The notes below the pieces were generated by a model, which did no database searches, was not told where the DNA came from, and was given only the letters and a program-made list of their open reading frames with translations. From assembly GCA_913054135.1 (NCBI GenBank), contig CAJXJK010000015.1, positions 62,001-126,000 on the forward strand: 64,000 nt of DNA. The letters run 5' to 3'. This document shows, in pieces, positions 1 through 9,405 of the stretch. Within the stretch, counting starts at the first letter, position 1; each line of letters opens with the position of its first letter. The stretch comes from an uncultured Flavobacteriales bacterium (GTDB taxonomy: Bacteria > Bacteroidota > Bacteroidia > Flavobacteriales_D > Crocinitomicaceae). Both the position numbers and the translations under genes were made by a program.

Positions 1-77
1 TTATTGGTCATTTTTGACGGCTCCACTTTCAATTGTCCGACAAAATTGATTTCTGTATTTAAATCAAATCATTCTTT

Positions 78-85
78 TAATTTTG
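78..85 (+). promoter_or_regulatory. TAnnTTTG-type -7 promoter box before the GNAT gene
   Basis: TAATTTTG matches the Bacteroidota primary sigma-factor -7 consensus TAnnTTTG. It ends only 4 nt before the GTG start at 90, so transcription from it would give an almost leaderless message. No good -33 TTG element at the right spacing is seen. Confidence 0.4.
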
Positions 86-89
86 ATGT

Positions 90-608
90 GTGAATTATAG
101 AATTGAAAAGCCAAGGGCCGCCGATATCGTAGAGCTTACAAAAGTTGCAATTACAACCTTTAGGCAATCACACGGACACAGTTCTCCCAAAGAAGATTTA
201 GAAAATTACATCTCTCAAAACTTTACAGAGGCCAATTTTCTAGCTGAAATTCAAGATGAAGTGAATGATTATCGCTTACTCATTGTGGAAAACAAGATTG
301 TGGGTTATTCAAAAATCAGATTGAATCATAGCATTGAAGGCTACGATCAAAATATCACAAAATTAGAACGCATTTATCTTTTAGAAGAAGTGCATGGCAG
401 TGGCTTGGGTAAGTTATTCTTTGACTTTAACGTTTCCATTTCAAAAGATGCAGGCCAAAAAGGTATTTGGCTATATGTTTGGGTTGACAACCACCGAGCA
501 ATTAAGTTTTATAATAAAATGGGCTTTAAAATTGTAGGCCGTTATGATTTCGAGATCTCAAAAACGCATTCAAACCCTAATCATCAAATGTATTTGTCAT
601 TCAATTGA
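90..608 (+). CDS. GNAT family N-acetyltransferase
   Basis: A 172-residue protein with the GNAT fold signature. The acetyl-CoA pyrophosphate loop is visible as HGSGLGK (Q/RxxGxG/A type), preceded by the beta-4 segment ERIYLLEEV. It is followed by the beta-5/alpha-4 region with the typical NHRAIKFYNKMGFKIVG, where the N...A..FY..xGF pattern is diagnostic. The family transfers an acetyl group from acetyl-CoA to an amine; the substrate cannot be read from the sequence. The start used is GTG at 90, since no in-frame ATG lies at a sensible N-terminus. The stop abuts the next gene, so the two are probably co-transcribed. Confidence 0.85.
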   Translation: MNYRIEKPRAADIVELTKVAITTFRQSHGHSSPKEDLENYISQNFTEANFLAEIQDEVNDYRLLIVENKIVGYSKIRLNHSIEGYDQNITKLERIYLLEEVHGSGLGKLFFDFNVSISKDAGQKGIWLYVWVDNHRAIKFYNKMGFKIVGRYDFEISKTHSNPNHQMYLSFN

Positions 609-629
609 GTGATAATTTCTAGTTTAACT

Positions 630-1307
630 ATGTCATCACTCATTCAGCAATTAACATCATTGAACAGCAACAGCCCAATAAATTTGGGCGAAGCCAATTC
701 AAAATCTTGGGTAAAACTTGACCTATCGCAAGATAACCCTCAACTTAAATTGTTAGATGTAAGCTCTTCTCAGCTCTTGAGCGAATACATTAATAATCAC
801 ATCAAGGAGGCGCAAGCCAAAGTTGCTTGGGGAGGTTATTTGGAGCAGAGAAATATCTACCAAAGAAGTACTTACTTCAATTCGACAGCCGAAGATGAGC
901 GCAATATTCATTTAGGAATTGACATTTGGGCAGCTGCGGGAACTGAAGTTTTCGCCCCAGTAGATGGCAAAATTCACAGTTTTAATAACAATACTAATTA
1001 TGGTGATTACGGCCCAACTATCATTATTGCGCACGAAGTTGAGGGTTTTAAGTTCCACACCCTTTATGGACATTTAAGTTTATCATCTATTAAAAACATT
1101 AAGCAAGGAGACATTATTAAGGGCGGGAGTAAAGTCGGAAATTTAGGTGCCTCAGATGTTAACGGAGATTACCCTCCTCATCTACATTTTCAAATTGTTA
1201 TTGATATACAAGACTTCCTTGGAGACTATCCGGGCGTGTGTTCTCAAAAAGATTTAGAGTTCTACAAGAAGAATTGTCCTGACCCGAATATCTTATTGGC
1301 TATTTAA
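630..1307 (+). CDS. M23 family metallopeptidase (LytM-like)
   Basis: A peptidase of the M23/LytM type, which cleaves peptide cross-links in peptidoglycan. Zinc ligands are visible as HLGIDIW (H...D), HTLYGHL and PPHLHFQI (HxH), all in the C-terminal two thirds. No signal peptide or membrane segment is obvious, which is unusual for a wall enzyme; a cytoplasmic or non-classically exported form is possible. ATG at 630 is preferred. An in-frame GTG at 609 directly follows the upstream stop and would add seven residues, so translational coupling to the GNAT gene is plausible. The 3' end overlaps the convergent SOUL gene by 4 nt. Confidence 0.88.
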   Translation: MSSLIQQLTSLNSNSPINLGEANSKSWVKLDLSQDNPQLKLLDVSSSQLLSEYINNHIKEAQAKVAWGGYLEQRNIYQRSTYFNSTAEDERNIHLGIDIWAAAGTEVFAPVDGKIHSFNNNTNYGDYGPTIIIAHEVEGFKFHTLYGHLSLSSIKNIKQGDIIKGGSKVGNLGASDVNGDYPPHLHFQIVIDIQDFLGDYPGVCSQKDLEFYKKNCPDPNILLAI

Positions 1308-1894
1308 ATGCTTGTCAACTCTACAATGACTTCATTTCGTCGGTTAAAAACATCAAATGGAGAATTGTATCCCATAAAGCTGTATTCGCCATTATGTTTT
1401 AAACCATGTACGTAAAGCAACTTATTCAAAGCCGTTTTATACATCTCTATTTTAGCATCATTCGCATAACCCGAAAATTGGATAGCAGCTACAATGCGCT
1501 CTGGTTCTTGCTTAAACTTTACGTTCTTATTATTTGGAGACGGCAAATCTTCTAGGGAATACTCACCAGGCACCATAAACTTCATGGTCATTTGCTGATC
1601 CATCTCCATTTCAACAGGTGATGTCATGGCGATAGATTGCCCTTTTTCATTGCCTCCGAATATGTAACCGGCTAATTGTCTGAAGCCTGCAGATGAAGAA
1701 GCATCATAACTGGTATCATCAATGGTGACATAAGAGAAAGTTGCCGGAGCATATTTTCTTATTTCGAAGTTCTCAAAACTCTTGATCACCTCATACTCAT
1801 ACATTTCAATTTTAGCTGTCAAACTCTTTGCCCATATTTGGCTAGCAGTAAATAACACGACCAGTGTAATTACTATTCCCATCATCACTTTCAT
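1304..1894 (-). CDS. SOUL family haem-binding protein, secreted
   Basis: A 196-residue protein with an N-terminal hydrophobic segment (residues about 5-22, signal peptide or anchor). The SOUL/HBP domain follows: YEVIKSFENFEIRKYAPATF at the start, then the family-typical IAMTSPVEME and a C-terminal NSPFDVFNRRNEVIVEL. SOUL proteins bind haem or other tetrapyrroles; bacterial roles are poorly defined. The gene is convergent with the M23 peptidase and overlaps its stop by 4 nt. It stands alone on the minus strand, with the interrupted gene 2022-3191 lying upstream. Confidence 0.88.
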   Translation of the reverse strand: MKVMMGIVITLVVLFTASQIWAKSLTAKIEMYEYEVIKSFENFEIRKYAPATFSYVTIDDTSYDASSSAGFRQLAGYIFGGNEKGQSIAMTSPVEMEMDQQMTMKFMVPGEYSLEDLPSPNNKNVKFKQEPERIVAAIQFSGYANDAKIEMYKTALNKLLYVHGLKHNGEYSFMGYNSPFDVFNRRNEVIVELTSI

Positions 1895-2021
1895 CCTTTT
1901 TTAATTAATGTGTCTATGCTTTATAAACAAAGGGGATGCTGATTTGTTCTTAGGAGGTAAGAAAGTTCTTTTTGTTTGCCTTTATGAAATTTTCAAAATT
2001 AATGGCTGAACAGTCACAATC

Positions 2022-3191
2022 TTACTTACAAAGTAAAACTTCATCACCATCTTGTGATGTGCTGCGGCCTTCCCACAATAAAGTGATGTTATCACCACTC
2101 TCGGTAGTTAGCCAAATCTTATCTTCTTTACCCATAGTTATACTGGTACTTGAATTACTATTCATGTAGGTATTACTGTATGATGAGCCTTGATCTCTCT
2201 TATAATAAACTTTATCTGAACAGCTATTTCTGATGGTGATTCGAATGTCATAAAACCCTTCTTGAAATCGCTCTTCATCAATCTCTGCCTGTGTTTTAGG
2301 CGGACAAAAGCTGATTACTTTTTTATTTGAAGAAGAAGAAACTGTGTGAATCACTTTCCCATCATGATAATTTTTTGCTCCAGGACGTAATTTCGAATAA
2401 GTAGACTGTGAGTTTCCGTTCAAGGAAACCGAAGAATTGGTATAAGCACTTCCTGTTTCAGTACTCACATAACCTTTTCTATCACAAGTATTTTTAAAGG
2501 CTACAGATACGAGATCACTTGATCCGTAATACTCATCTCGCGTAGCTTGTTTTTTCTTAGCTTCAATTGCAGCTTGTTTTTCTCTTTCAATTCGTTCTTG
2601 TTCTATTTTTTCTGCTTCAATTTTTTCAAGCCCTGCTTGTTCGTCTTTCAAAGCTTGAAAAGCACCTAGCCCATCATTCAAGTCTACATTCACAGTACCA
2701 TAAATTGCTCCGTTAGGACGAATAGTACTCGTTTTAGATCCAATTTTAAAGGTCAATGAAGATACACCCGTTGGTAGCTTGCTGAAAAATCCAGCCAACT
2801 TTAAGTGGTTCTCGTTTTTCATATCCAGCTCGGCCGGTAATATCTCAAAGCAGCCCGCCTTTTTGGTAGATGATGCTTCATCAATAGATAGTTCTAATCT
2901 CACTTCTTCGCCATTTTCAGCAGTAATGTAAAGCGGAGCAGTAATTTCACCATCTCTTGATTTAAAAGTGGTATGAGAAGCTAGTTTAACCTTCAAAAAA
3001 GCAGTGCCGTAGAGCTATTCGTTTGGTTTAAAAACATTGATACCCGTGGTAAACTCTTTCTTTTTTAAAACGGTTGTGGGTTCAGTCGTGAAACCGATAT
3101 CGCCATAATATAATACTTCGGTAAGTTGTGCTTTTACTTGAACAGTGGTAAAAGCCGTCAATAATGTTAAGAATAAGAGTTTAGCTTTCAT
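2022..3191 (-). pseudogene. Secreted two-repeat hypothetical protein, interrupted by an in-frame amber codon
   Basis: Reading from ATG at 3191 gives a clear signal peptide (MKAKLLFLTLLTAFTTVQVKA) and about 36 more residues. A TAG at 3017-3015 then stops it, and the same frame continues uninterrupted to 2022. The residues flanking the TAG (FKPNE, stop, LYGTAFLKV) read as one continuous domain. Downstream are a beta-rich region, a charged helix rich in E, K, Q and I, and two copies of a roughly 65-residue domain beginning FKNTC and IRNSC, each with a GS-Y-NS motif. The part after the stop would only start at ATG 2996, without a signal peptide. I do not recognise a function. Recent mutation, read-through or a sequencing error are all possible. 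Confidence 0.7.
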
Positions 3192-3375
3192 TTAATTAGA
3201 GTTTACTTACAAGATAGCACTAATTATGAAATATTTATTAGCGACCATAGCATGACTCAAAATCCTTAAAATGAGCGAACTGGAATTCATTGTAGATTCC
3301 ATTATTTGAACTTCACTCATCAAATAACATTCAAAGTATCGCGAACATTTCATCCAAAAAAACGAACTAAAATTC

Positions 3376-3383
3376 TATATTTA
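3376..3383 (+). promoter_or_regulatory. Putative -7 box (TAnnTTTA) of the 3407 receptor gene
   Basis: TATATTTA lies 23 nt before the GTG start at 3407, one base off the TAnnTTTG consensus. The position would give a leader of about 15-20 nt. Confidence 0.3.
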
Positions 3384-3406
3384 CGATTCATCTCAATGCC
3401 CCATCT

Positions 3407-6400
3407 GTGAAACGTCAATTGACCTTTTTATACTTGATAATAAGCCTAGTAATTGTGGGCTGCACTTCAAATTCAAGCTCAAATCCATCAGAATCTTCTG
3501 AAGAGACTATTGATTCCGTTACACTGGTGGCACAAAATGGAGACACGATTACTACAGGTCAACTAATCACATTTACGCCAGAGTTCATAGACATAGACAC
3601 TATGCCTGCATCCAACACATTTGAGATAGAACCCTTTATAACTCCTAAGGAGAGTAACACTTATGCAATGCCTCAAATTGATACCATTGATTTGATTGGC
3701 GAATTAACAATTGAAATTCCCGGAGAAGGCAATATGCCTGAAGTGACTGACACCATAGCCAGTCCAGAAAAAATTGAATGCACCATGGGGCTAAAAACCA
3801 AGGCAGATCAACCCGCTTTTATGGATAACGCCCTCTTTGATATTAGATACCTAAAGACAGACCAGGGATTAACAGGATCTCAAATATTTGCCTTGCACGA
3901 AGATAAAAACGGCAACATCTGGATAGCATCCAACGGAGAAGGAATTTTAAAATATAATGGTACCGACTTTACCTTATTTGGTCCTAAACAAGGTTTTCCG
4001 GCAAAGGATGTAGCTGAAATTTTTGAAGACAGTGAAGGTAACATTTGGTTCACCTCTATAACATTTGGTGCCATAAAATATGATGGTCAGGAGTTTAGCA
4101 TGTATGGCGAGCGCTCTGGAATTGGAGGAAACAATGTTTTTTCAATTGCTGAAGATCACGACAATAATTTATGGTTTGGCTTAGGTAATGGTACCTTAAC
4201 TAAACTTGAAGAAGGAAGATTTTATCAGTACCATTTTGATCACATGCAGCCAAGAGCGGCCGGCAAGATTGAGGTTATAAATTTTGATAGCAATAATGAA
4301 GTTTGGTTTGGCACTAATCAAGTAGGATTAGGACATTTTGATCACAATTCTTTTGAGTTTTACACCAAAGAGAACGGTCTAATAGATGCTAGAGTGCATG
4401 ATTTCACCTTTGATAATAGCGGTAAAATTTGGATGGGAACCGAGAATGGACTTGAAGTGTTAGATGGCGATAGATTGTATAAATACCGCTATAGCAATGG
4501 TTTTCCGAGATTTTTATGCCGTCAGGTTATTTGTGATGACGAAGGAAACATATGGATAGCCTCTCACTCAAAAGGAGTAGTTAAAATGGAGCAAGACTCC
4601 TATTCTATTTACAACACCACAAACGGCTTAACAAATGATGCCGTATTATCACTTCACCAGGGAACAAAGGGCGACATTTGGGCCGGAACTTACGGAGGTG
4701 GATTTTGTATCATAAACGAAAATGGTTTTCAACATAAAACAAAAGACAATGGACTTCCTTCTTCAAGGATATGGTCTATTTTAGAAGATGAAAACGGAAT
4801 AGTTTGGTATGCTACTGAAGGTGGTGGATTGTGCAGCTATGATGGCACAAACTATTCATCTTATTCTCACCGAGAAGGAGGTCTACCTGCGCCTATCATC
4901 ATTTCTTCATTTAAAGACTCAAAAGGCAGCTTATGGTTTGGCGCCTATGGGTATGGTGTTTACAAATATGAGAACGAGACTTTTACCCAATTTCACAGTA
5001 AGCAAGGAGTCACAATGCCTGGAGTATCTGCCATTGAAGAAGACAGTGAAGGAAATATGTGGTTTGGCTGTATGTGGGGAGGAATTTCAGTTTTTGACGG
5101 TGAAAAGTTTACCAATTACAAAGGAAAAAACGGCTTTCCGGATGCTTTTGTATGGGATGTTCATGAAGATGTAAATGAGAATATGTGGGTGGCCGTTGAC
5201 GGTTATGGTCTTGTCAAATTCAAAGATGAAAAAGCCGAAGTTATTACCACCAACGAAGGTCTATGTAGCAATAACATCATGAGTATTCATGAAGATAAAG
5301 AGGGCAACTTGTGGTTTGGTTCTTATGGCAATGGTTTAGACAGATGGGATGGCACCAACTTCAAAAACTTCTCAGTTGAAGATGGCTTAGGCAGTGATAA
5401 CATTTGGTCAATTAAAGAACATGAAAACAAACTTTGGCTGGGTACTGCAAGCGGACTTTCTGTTGTAGATATAACATCCACCAAAACGGATTCACTAGAA
5501 GTTATTAGACTTGGTAAAAATCAGGGACTCATTGATATTGACTTTCTTGGCAATAGTGTTCACTTAAATGAAGAAAATGAAATGAGCTGGGGAACTGGCT
5601 ATTATTTGACCTCTTTAGATTTAGATGATTTTAGCTCAGAAGCCGCTCCTCCTCTACTACAACTCAATGGGCTTGAACTTAACGGTTATGAAGTAAATTA
5701 CCGAAACATTCAAGAATCTGACGAGTCGGTAGTTCAAAAGCTAAATGAAAATTCATTTGACAAAGTAATCGATTTTGAAAACTTGCCTGAAGGCTTAACC
5801 TTGCCTTATGATGTTAACCACCTCACCTTTCATTTTTCAGGAATTGACTGGGCCAATACCAGTGAAGTACAGTACAGCTATAAAATGGAGCATTTAGATG
5901 AGAATTGGAGTCAAGTCACTTCATCTAGCTCAGCCGAATATAGAAATATGCCTTATGGTGATTATACTTTTAAAGTTAAAACCAAAACTCCTTGGAGCGA
6001 ATGGAGTGACGAACTGAGCTATGCCTTTAGCATTACTCCGCCTTGGTGGCACAGCTGGTGGGCAAGAGTGCTATATGTTATATGTGCTTTAGTATTGATT
6101 TGGTTTGTTTTAAAACAACGCACTAAAAAATTACTTAAAAGACAAAAAGAATTAGAAGAAGAAGTTGCTATAGCCACAGATGAAATAAGACAGCAGAAAG
6201 ATGCCATAGAAGTTCAGCACGAAGAGATTAGAGACAGTATCAATTATGCCAAACGAATACAAACGGCGATATTGCCTCCGGCTAAATTGGTTGATCAACT
6301 CTTGAAAGATACATTTGTTTATTACAAACCCAAGGATGTAGTTGCCGGCGACTTTTATTGGATGGAAGAAATTGAAGAAGGCGTTTTATTTGCAGCTGCA

Positions 6401-6961
6401 GATTGCACAGGGCATGGAGTGCCCGGAGCAATGGTATCAGTTATTTGTAATGGTGCTTTGAACAGAGCTGTGAGAGAGTTCAAGTTGACCAAGCCAGGAG
6501 ATATTTTAGACAAAACTAGAGAGATTGTTATTCAAGAATTTGAAAAATCAGAAGAAGAAGTAAAAGACGGGATGGACATTGCGCTTTGCCTACTAAATGG
6601 TAATAAGTTGCAATATGCCGGAGCAAACAATGCGCTTTGGATTATGAGAGATGAAGAGCTGATTGAAATTAAAGCTGACAAACAACCCATTGGTAAATTT
6701 GACGCCGAAAAATCATTCACTACGCATGATGTTGATCTTCAAAAGGGAGATGTTATCTATCTATTTTCAGATGGATACGCAGATCAATTTGGTGGAGAAA
6801 AAGGCAAAAAGTTAAAGGCCTCTAACTTTAAAAAGTACTTAAAAACCATTAGCCACCTTTCAATGCGAGAGCAATCAACTGAATTAGACAAGGCCTTTGA
6901 AAACTGGAAAGGAAGCTTAGAACAGCTGGATGACGTCTGTGTTATAGGAGTGCGCGTTTAG
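3407..6961 (+). CDS. Lipoprotein beta-propeller receptor with SpoIIE/PP2C phosphatase output
   Basis: An 1184-residue membrane signalling protein. The N-terminus is a lipoprotein-type signal with Cys at about 19, followed by an S/E-rich stretch. From about 130 to 720 there are many two-component-regulator propeller repeats (recurring GNIWFGS/YG and DEGNIW motifs). A Y_Y_Y domain follows (about 780-870), then a membrane helix at about 882-905, a coiled coil, and a SpoIIE-type PP2C domain from about 965. The phosphatase shows VAGDFYW, ADCTGHGVPGAMVS, DGMDIALC and LDDVCVIG, the metal-binding acidic motifs. The architecture is like hybrid two-component propeller sensors with the kinase replaced by a Ser/Thr phosphatase. 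The start is GTG at 3407. A lipobox before an internal membrane helix is odd, and the first segment may be an ordinary signal peptide. Confidence 0.88.
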   Translation: MKRQLTFLYLIISLVIVGCTSNSSSNPSESSEETIDSVTLVAQNGDTITTGQLITFTPEFIDIDTMPASNTFEIEPFITPKESNTYAMPQIDTIDLIGELTIEIPGEGNMPEVTDTIASPEKIECTMGLKTKADQPAFMDNALFDIRYLKTDQGLTGSQIFALHEDKNGNIWIASNGEGILKYNGTDFTLFGPKQGFPAKDVAEIFEDSEGNIWFTSITFGAIKYDGQEFSMYGERSGIGGNNVFSIAEDHDNNLWFGLGNGTLTKLEEGRFYQYHFDHMQPRAAGKIEVINFDSNNEVWFGTNQVGLGHFDHNSFEFYTKENGLIDARVHDFTFDNSGKIWMGTENGLEVLDGDRLYKYRYSNGFPRFLCRQVICDDEGNIWIASHSKGVVKMEQDSYSIYNTTNGLTNDAVLSLHQGTKGDIWAGTYGGGFCIINENGFQHKTKDNGLPSSRIWSILEDENGIVWYATEGGGLCSYDGTNYSSYSHREGGLPAPIIISSFKDSKGSLWFGAYGYGVYKYENETFTQFHSKQGVTMPGVSAIEEDSEGNMWFGCMWGGISVFDGEKFTNYKGKNGFPDAFVWDVHEDVNENMWVAVDGYGLVKFKDEKAEVITTNEGLCSNNIMSIHEDKEGNLWFGSYGNGLDRWDGTNFKNFSVEDGLGSDNIWSIKEHENKLWLGTASGLSVVDITSTKTDSLEVIRLGKNQGLIDIDFLGNSVHLNEENEMSWGTGYYLTSLDLDDFSSEAAPPLLQLNGLELNGYEVNYRNIQESDESVVQKLNENSFDKVIDFENLPEGLTLPYDVNHLTFHFSGIDWANTSEVQYSYKMEHLDENWSQVTSSSSAEYRNMPYGDYTFKVKTKTPWSEWSDELSYAFSITPPWWHSWWARVLYVICALVLIWFVLKQRTKKLLKRQKELEEEVAIATDEIRQQKDAIEVQHEEIRDSINYAKRIQTAILPPAKLVDQLLKDTFVYYKPKDVVAGDFYWMEEIEEGVLFAAADCTGHGVPGAMVSVICNGALNRAVREFKLTKPGDILDKTREIVIQEFEKSEEEVKDGMDIALCLLNGNKLQYAGANNALWIMRDEELIEIKADKQPIGKFDAEKSFTTHDVDLQKGDVIYLFSDGYADQFGGEKGKKLKASNFKKYLKTISHLSMREQSTELDKAFENWKGSLEQLDDVCVIGVRV

Positions 6962-7061
6962 CGGACGAACTAAAACAGATGACGGAATGGAATTCAGATT
7001 TATCTGAATGAGCTTATTAAATTAAATATTTAATTAAATCCAAAATTCCCTACCTTACCCC

Positions 7062-7526
7062 ATGGCATCAAACAAATCATACTCCATCACCCTAAACAAT
7101 AACGTCACTGAAAAAGCTGGGATCCAATTCTTAATTGACTCAGACAAAAACTTCATTAACCCAGACAAAGAAAGTAGAAAGGTAATCATGGCGCTCATGG
7201 GTATTGACGTCAAATACGCCAGGGCATTCGATATGATTTTAGTTGAAGGACACTCTAATTTAGAAGAAATTATTGAACTCAAACAAACTTCAAAAATCAC
7301 TTTAATTGAACTCAAAACCACTAAAAAGAAATTGCCTGAGCTACCCAAAGGCTTCTTTTTTGGTGCTACCCAAAATGAGTTTGATATTGCTGCACAGTTT
7401 GGTGAGCAATATAAGTTTTGCTTTGTTTCATTGCACGAAGAAAGTATGAGCTATGCCCTACTCTCTTTGAAAGAATTGAATAAGATTATAAAAACCAAAA
7501 GAGTGCAGTATCAGATTAATTTGTGA
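7062..7526 (+). CDS. Putative PD-(D/E)XK / DUF3883-like protein
   Basis: A 154-residue soluble protein without signal peptide. The middle carries FDMILVEG followed by ITLIELKTTKKK, an acidic residue plus E-x-K pattern typical of PD-(D/E)XK nucleases. After that, FFFGATQNEFDIAAQFGEQY resembles the T-x-NE-x-x-A helix of DUF3883-like domains, which often accompany restriction and defence proteins. The assignment rests on motif shape only. It sits alone at the edge of the restriction operon and is convergent with the MACPF gene across about 120 nt. ATG at 7062 gives a good N-terminus. It could instead be a non-catalytic DNA-binding relative. Confidence 0.6.
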   Translation: MASNKSYSITLNNNVTEKAGIQFLIDSDKNFINPDKESRKVIMALMGIDVKYARAFDMILVEGHSNLEEIIELKQTSKITLIELKTTKKKLPELPKGFFFGATQNEFDIAAQFGEQYKFCFVSLHEESMSYALLSLKELNKIIKTKRVQYQINL

Positions 7527-7568
7527 TTCTTAGTCCTTATATATTTGATGATGGGGCAGCAGTGCAAC

Positions 7569-7584
7569 TACTGCGCAGCGGGGT
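7569..7584 (+). repeat. 16-bp direct repeat, copy 1
   Basis: TACTGCGCAGCGGGGT occurs here and again at 7606-7621, 37 nt apart, between convergent genes 7062 and 7648. It is markedly more GC-rich than its surroundings. Confidence 0.6.
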
Positions 7585-7605
7585 AAATATTAGGAGAGCT
7601 GCGAA

Positions 7606-7621
7606 TACTGCGCAGCGGGGT
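7606..7621 (+). repeat. 16-bp direct repeat, copy 2
   Basis: An exact second copy of TACTGCGCAGCGGGGT. The pair marks the downstream end of the restriction/MACPF operon. I see no matching copy near 18.6 kb, so it is not shown to be an island boundary. Confidence 0.6.
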
Positions 7622-7647
7622 GGCAAAGAGTTGTCAGATAGTCGCCA

Positions 7648-9393
7648 TTAAAAATAATTCTTCAATAGAATCTTCACCTCTTCTGATCCACTAATCGTCC
7701 CGTAATGAGACTCGTAAGTCAAAAGATTTTTATAGGCTGCTTCAGCTGCCTTACTGCCACTAAGACTCGCAATTAATTTATATTTATCAAAAGCTAGAGG
7801 GTTTTTCTGAATCAAATAAATCAACGCAACATTATAGTGAACGAACCAGGTTGCATTATCATTTTCTAGCGCTCTTTTGTAGTTAGCTAAACTCTGTTCA
7901 AAATCGTTATTCCATAAATACTCCCATCCTTTTGCTCCAAAATCATGTGCCGTTTGATTGTAGGTGGGTACCATTCTAAAATAAATTTGAGCATTACAAT
8001 CCGCATTTGCATAAATGAGTGATTTATCACTCCTCCAGTATTCTGTACCATCCGTATCTGTATAATTATGAATATTTACAAACGGATACTTAATTGTTAG
8101 CGTATATGGTCCCATAACATCATCACTTTCATATGTTTCATGTTCTTTGAGCCAGAACTTAACCTTAACTGTTGCTCCTGGATGAAGGTCAACATTAAAA
8201 TCTTTTCTCTCGCCTACACTTAAAAAATTTCCTGACCAAACTTTTCGTACCATCCCTTCATTAGTAGCAAAACTCCCTATTAAATTATCATCAACATAGA
8301 TACTTAAACCATAACTAAACTCTCCTTCTTTATCTACAATAAAAGTGCTAGGTGGGTCACAGTCATTATGTATTTTAAAGCCAGTAAAGAAAAAAGCAAA
8401 ACTCTTAGTAAATTCTGTGTTGTCAAGAACGGCATCCTTCTGATGATATATAGGTAATGGATGTTTTGTTAAAACGCTATTATTAAAATAGTCTTCTAAT
8501 TGCTGAGCTCTTTCTGATGAAGAACATAACAACCAAATAGGCTTAAGACTCCTATTATCGAAACCGCAAAGAGCCGGCTTATTAGTCAAGCTCGCAGCCC
8601 AATCTTCATACTGCTGGTGATTTTTCATATCACGAGTAAATTCGGCGGCACCACCAACTACTGATAACCTTGTAGAGGTATTATATTGCCTCAATTGATT
8701 ATCATAAACCTCTTCATTAGTCAGTTCACCACTTAATGCTTTGTACTTTCCTCCGATAGCAGTTTTCACTTCTGTAATGACACTTTCTTCAGTGGTTTGA
8801 GTAGTTGAAGAATAATCAATTCTACCACCGATATAGGCGCTCGAAATAAAGTGGGTGCCGTATTCCCGAAACAAACTTTCTGGGCTCATACTTTTCAAAT
8901 CAGCCTTAAACTGAGGGTCCAGATAATTCTTCAAGGTATCTAAATTTCGAGAATCAAGACTCACTTGCCATTTCGTATTCAAATCCATGTAAGTGTAATA
9001 AAATAGGCTAGAATTGTTCTCCGTCTCTTTGCTGAAATTATCTTCAAATGATGCCTTGAAAACGAACGCATTGAAGTTTAGACCTGCTTCTTGACTTAAG
9101 TTGGTAACATATTCGTTTACTGAAGAACCTTCAATTGTTTCAATTATATGTTCATTAACCTCTTTCAGAAACACCCTTCTTGGAACATCATAACCTTGAC
9201 TTTGCCCTCTAGCCATTTTACTGAAATCAAATAGCGGATATGGTTGAATACTTTTGTTATTGGCGAATTCTCCGAATACATTATATCCTTTACCTATGAT
9301 GTCTTTACCTGGGTAATTTTTGGGTAGTTCGTTGTCAGCCATGACGTGAAATGACAATGAGAGGAAGATGATTGTTAAAAATGAGTTTTTCAT
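7648..9393 (-). CDS. MACPF (perforin-like) secreted protein
   Basis: A 581-residue protein with a signal peptide (cleavage near HVMA). The MACPF domain spans about residues 30-305, with the diagnostic Y-G-T-H-F-x6-G-G signature seen as YGTHFISSAYIGG near residue 176. A beta-sandwich region follows (about 325-450) with a DD-x-MG pattern recalling C2-like membrane-binding domains, then TPR-like helices at about 475-560. MACPF proteins oligomerise into membrane pores or, in Bacteroidales, act as secreted antimicrobial proteins. ATG lies only 12 nt after the hsdR stop on the same strand, so it is almost certainly the last gene of the restriction operon. Whether it serves defence, competition or another role is inference. 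Confidence 0.85.
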   Translation of the reverse strand: MKNSFLTIIFLSLSFHVMADNELPKNYPGKDIIGKGYNVFGEFANNKSIQPYPLFDFSKMARGQSQGYDVPRRVFLKEVNEHIIETIEGSSVNEYVTNLSQEAGLNFNAFVFKASFEDNFSKETENNSSLFYYTYMDLNTKWQVSLDSRNLDTLKNYLDPQFKADLKSMSPESLFREYGTHFISSAYIGGRIDYSSTTQTTEESVITEVKTAIGGKYKALSGELTNEEVYDNQLRQYNTSTRLSVVGGAAEFTRDMKNHQQYEDWAASLTNKPALCGFDNRSLKPIWLLCSSSERAQQLEDYFNNSVLTKHPLPIYHQKDAVLDNTEFTKSFAFFFTGFKIHNDCDPPSTFIVDKEGEFSYGLSIYVDDNLIGSFATNEGMVRKVWSGNFLSVGERKDFNVDLHPGATVKVKFWLKEHETYESDDVMGPYTLTIKYPFVNIHNYTDTDGTEYWRSDKSLIYANADCNAQIYFRMVPTYNQTAHDFGAKGWEYLWNNDFEQSLANYKRALENDNATWFVHYNVALIYLIQKNPLAFDKYKLIASLSGSKAAEAAYKNLLTYESHYGTISGSEEVKILLKNYF

Positions 9394-9405
9394 AGGTTTT
9401 ATTTT

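Noticed and set aside
3407-6961. Hybrid two-component histidine kinase
   Set aside because: Propeller and Y_Y_Y domains are typical of such kinases, but the output has PP2C/SpoIIE motifs and no H-box, HATPase or receiver domain.
7545-7647. Candidate CRISPR or att site based on the 16-bp direct repeats
   Set aside because: Only two copies, no regular spacers, no integrase or cas gene, and no matching copy at the other end of the island.
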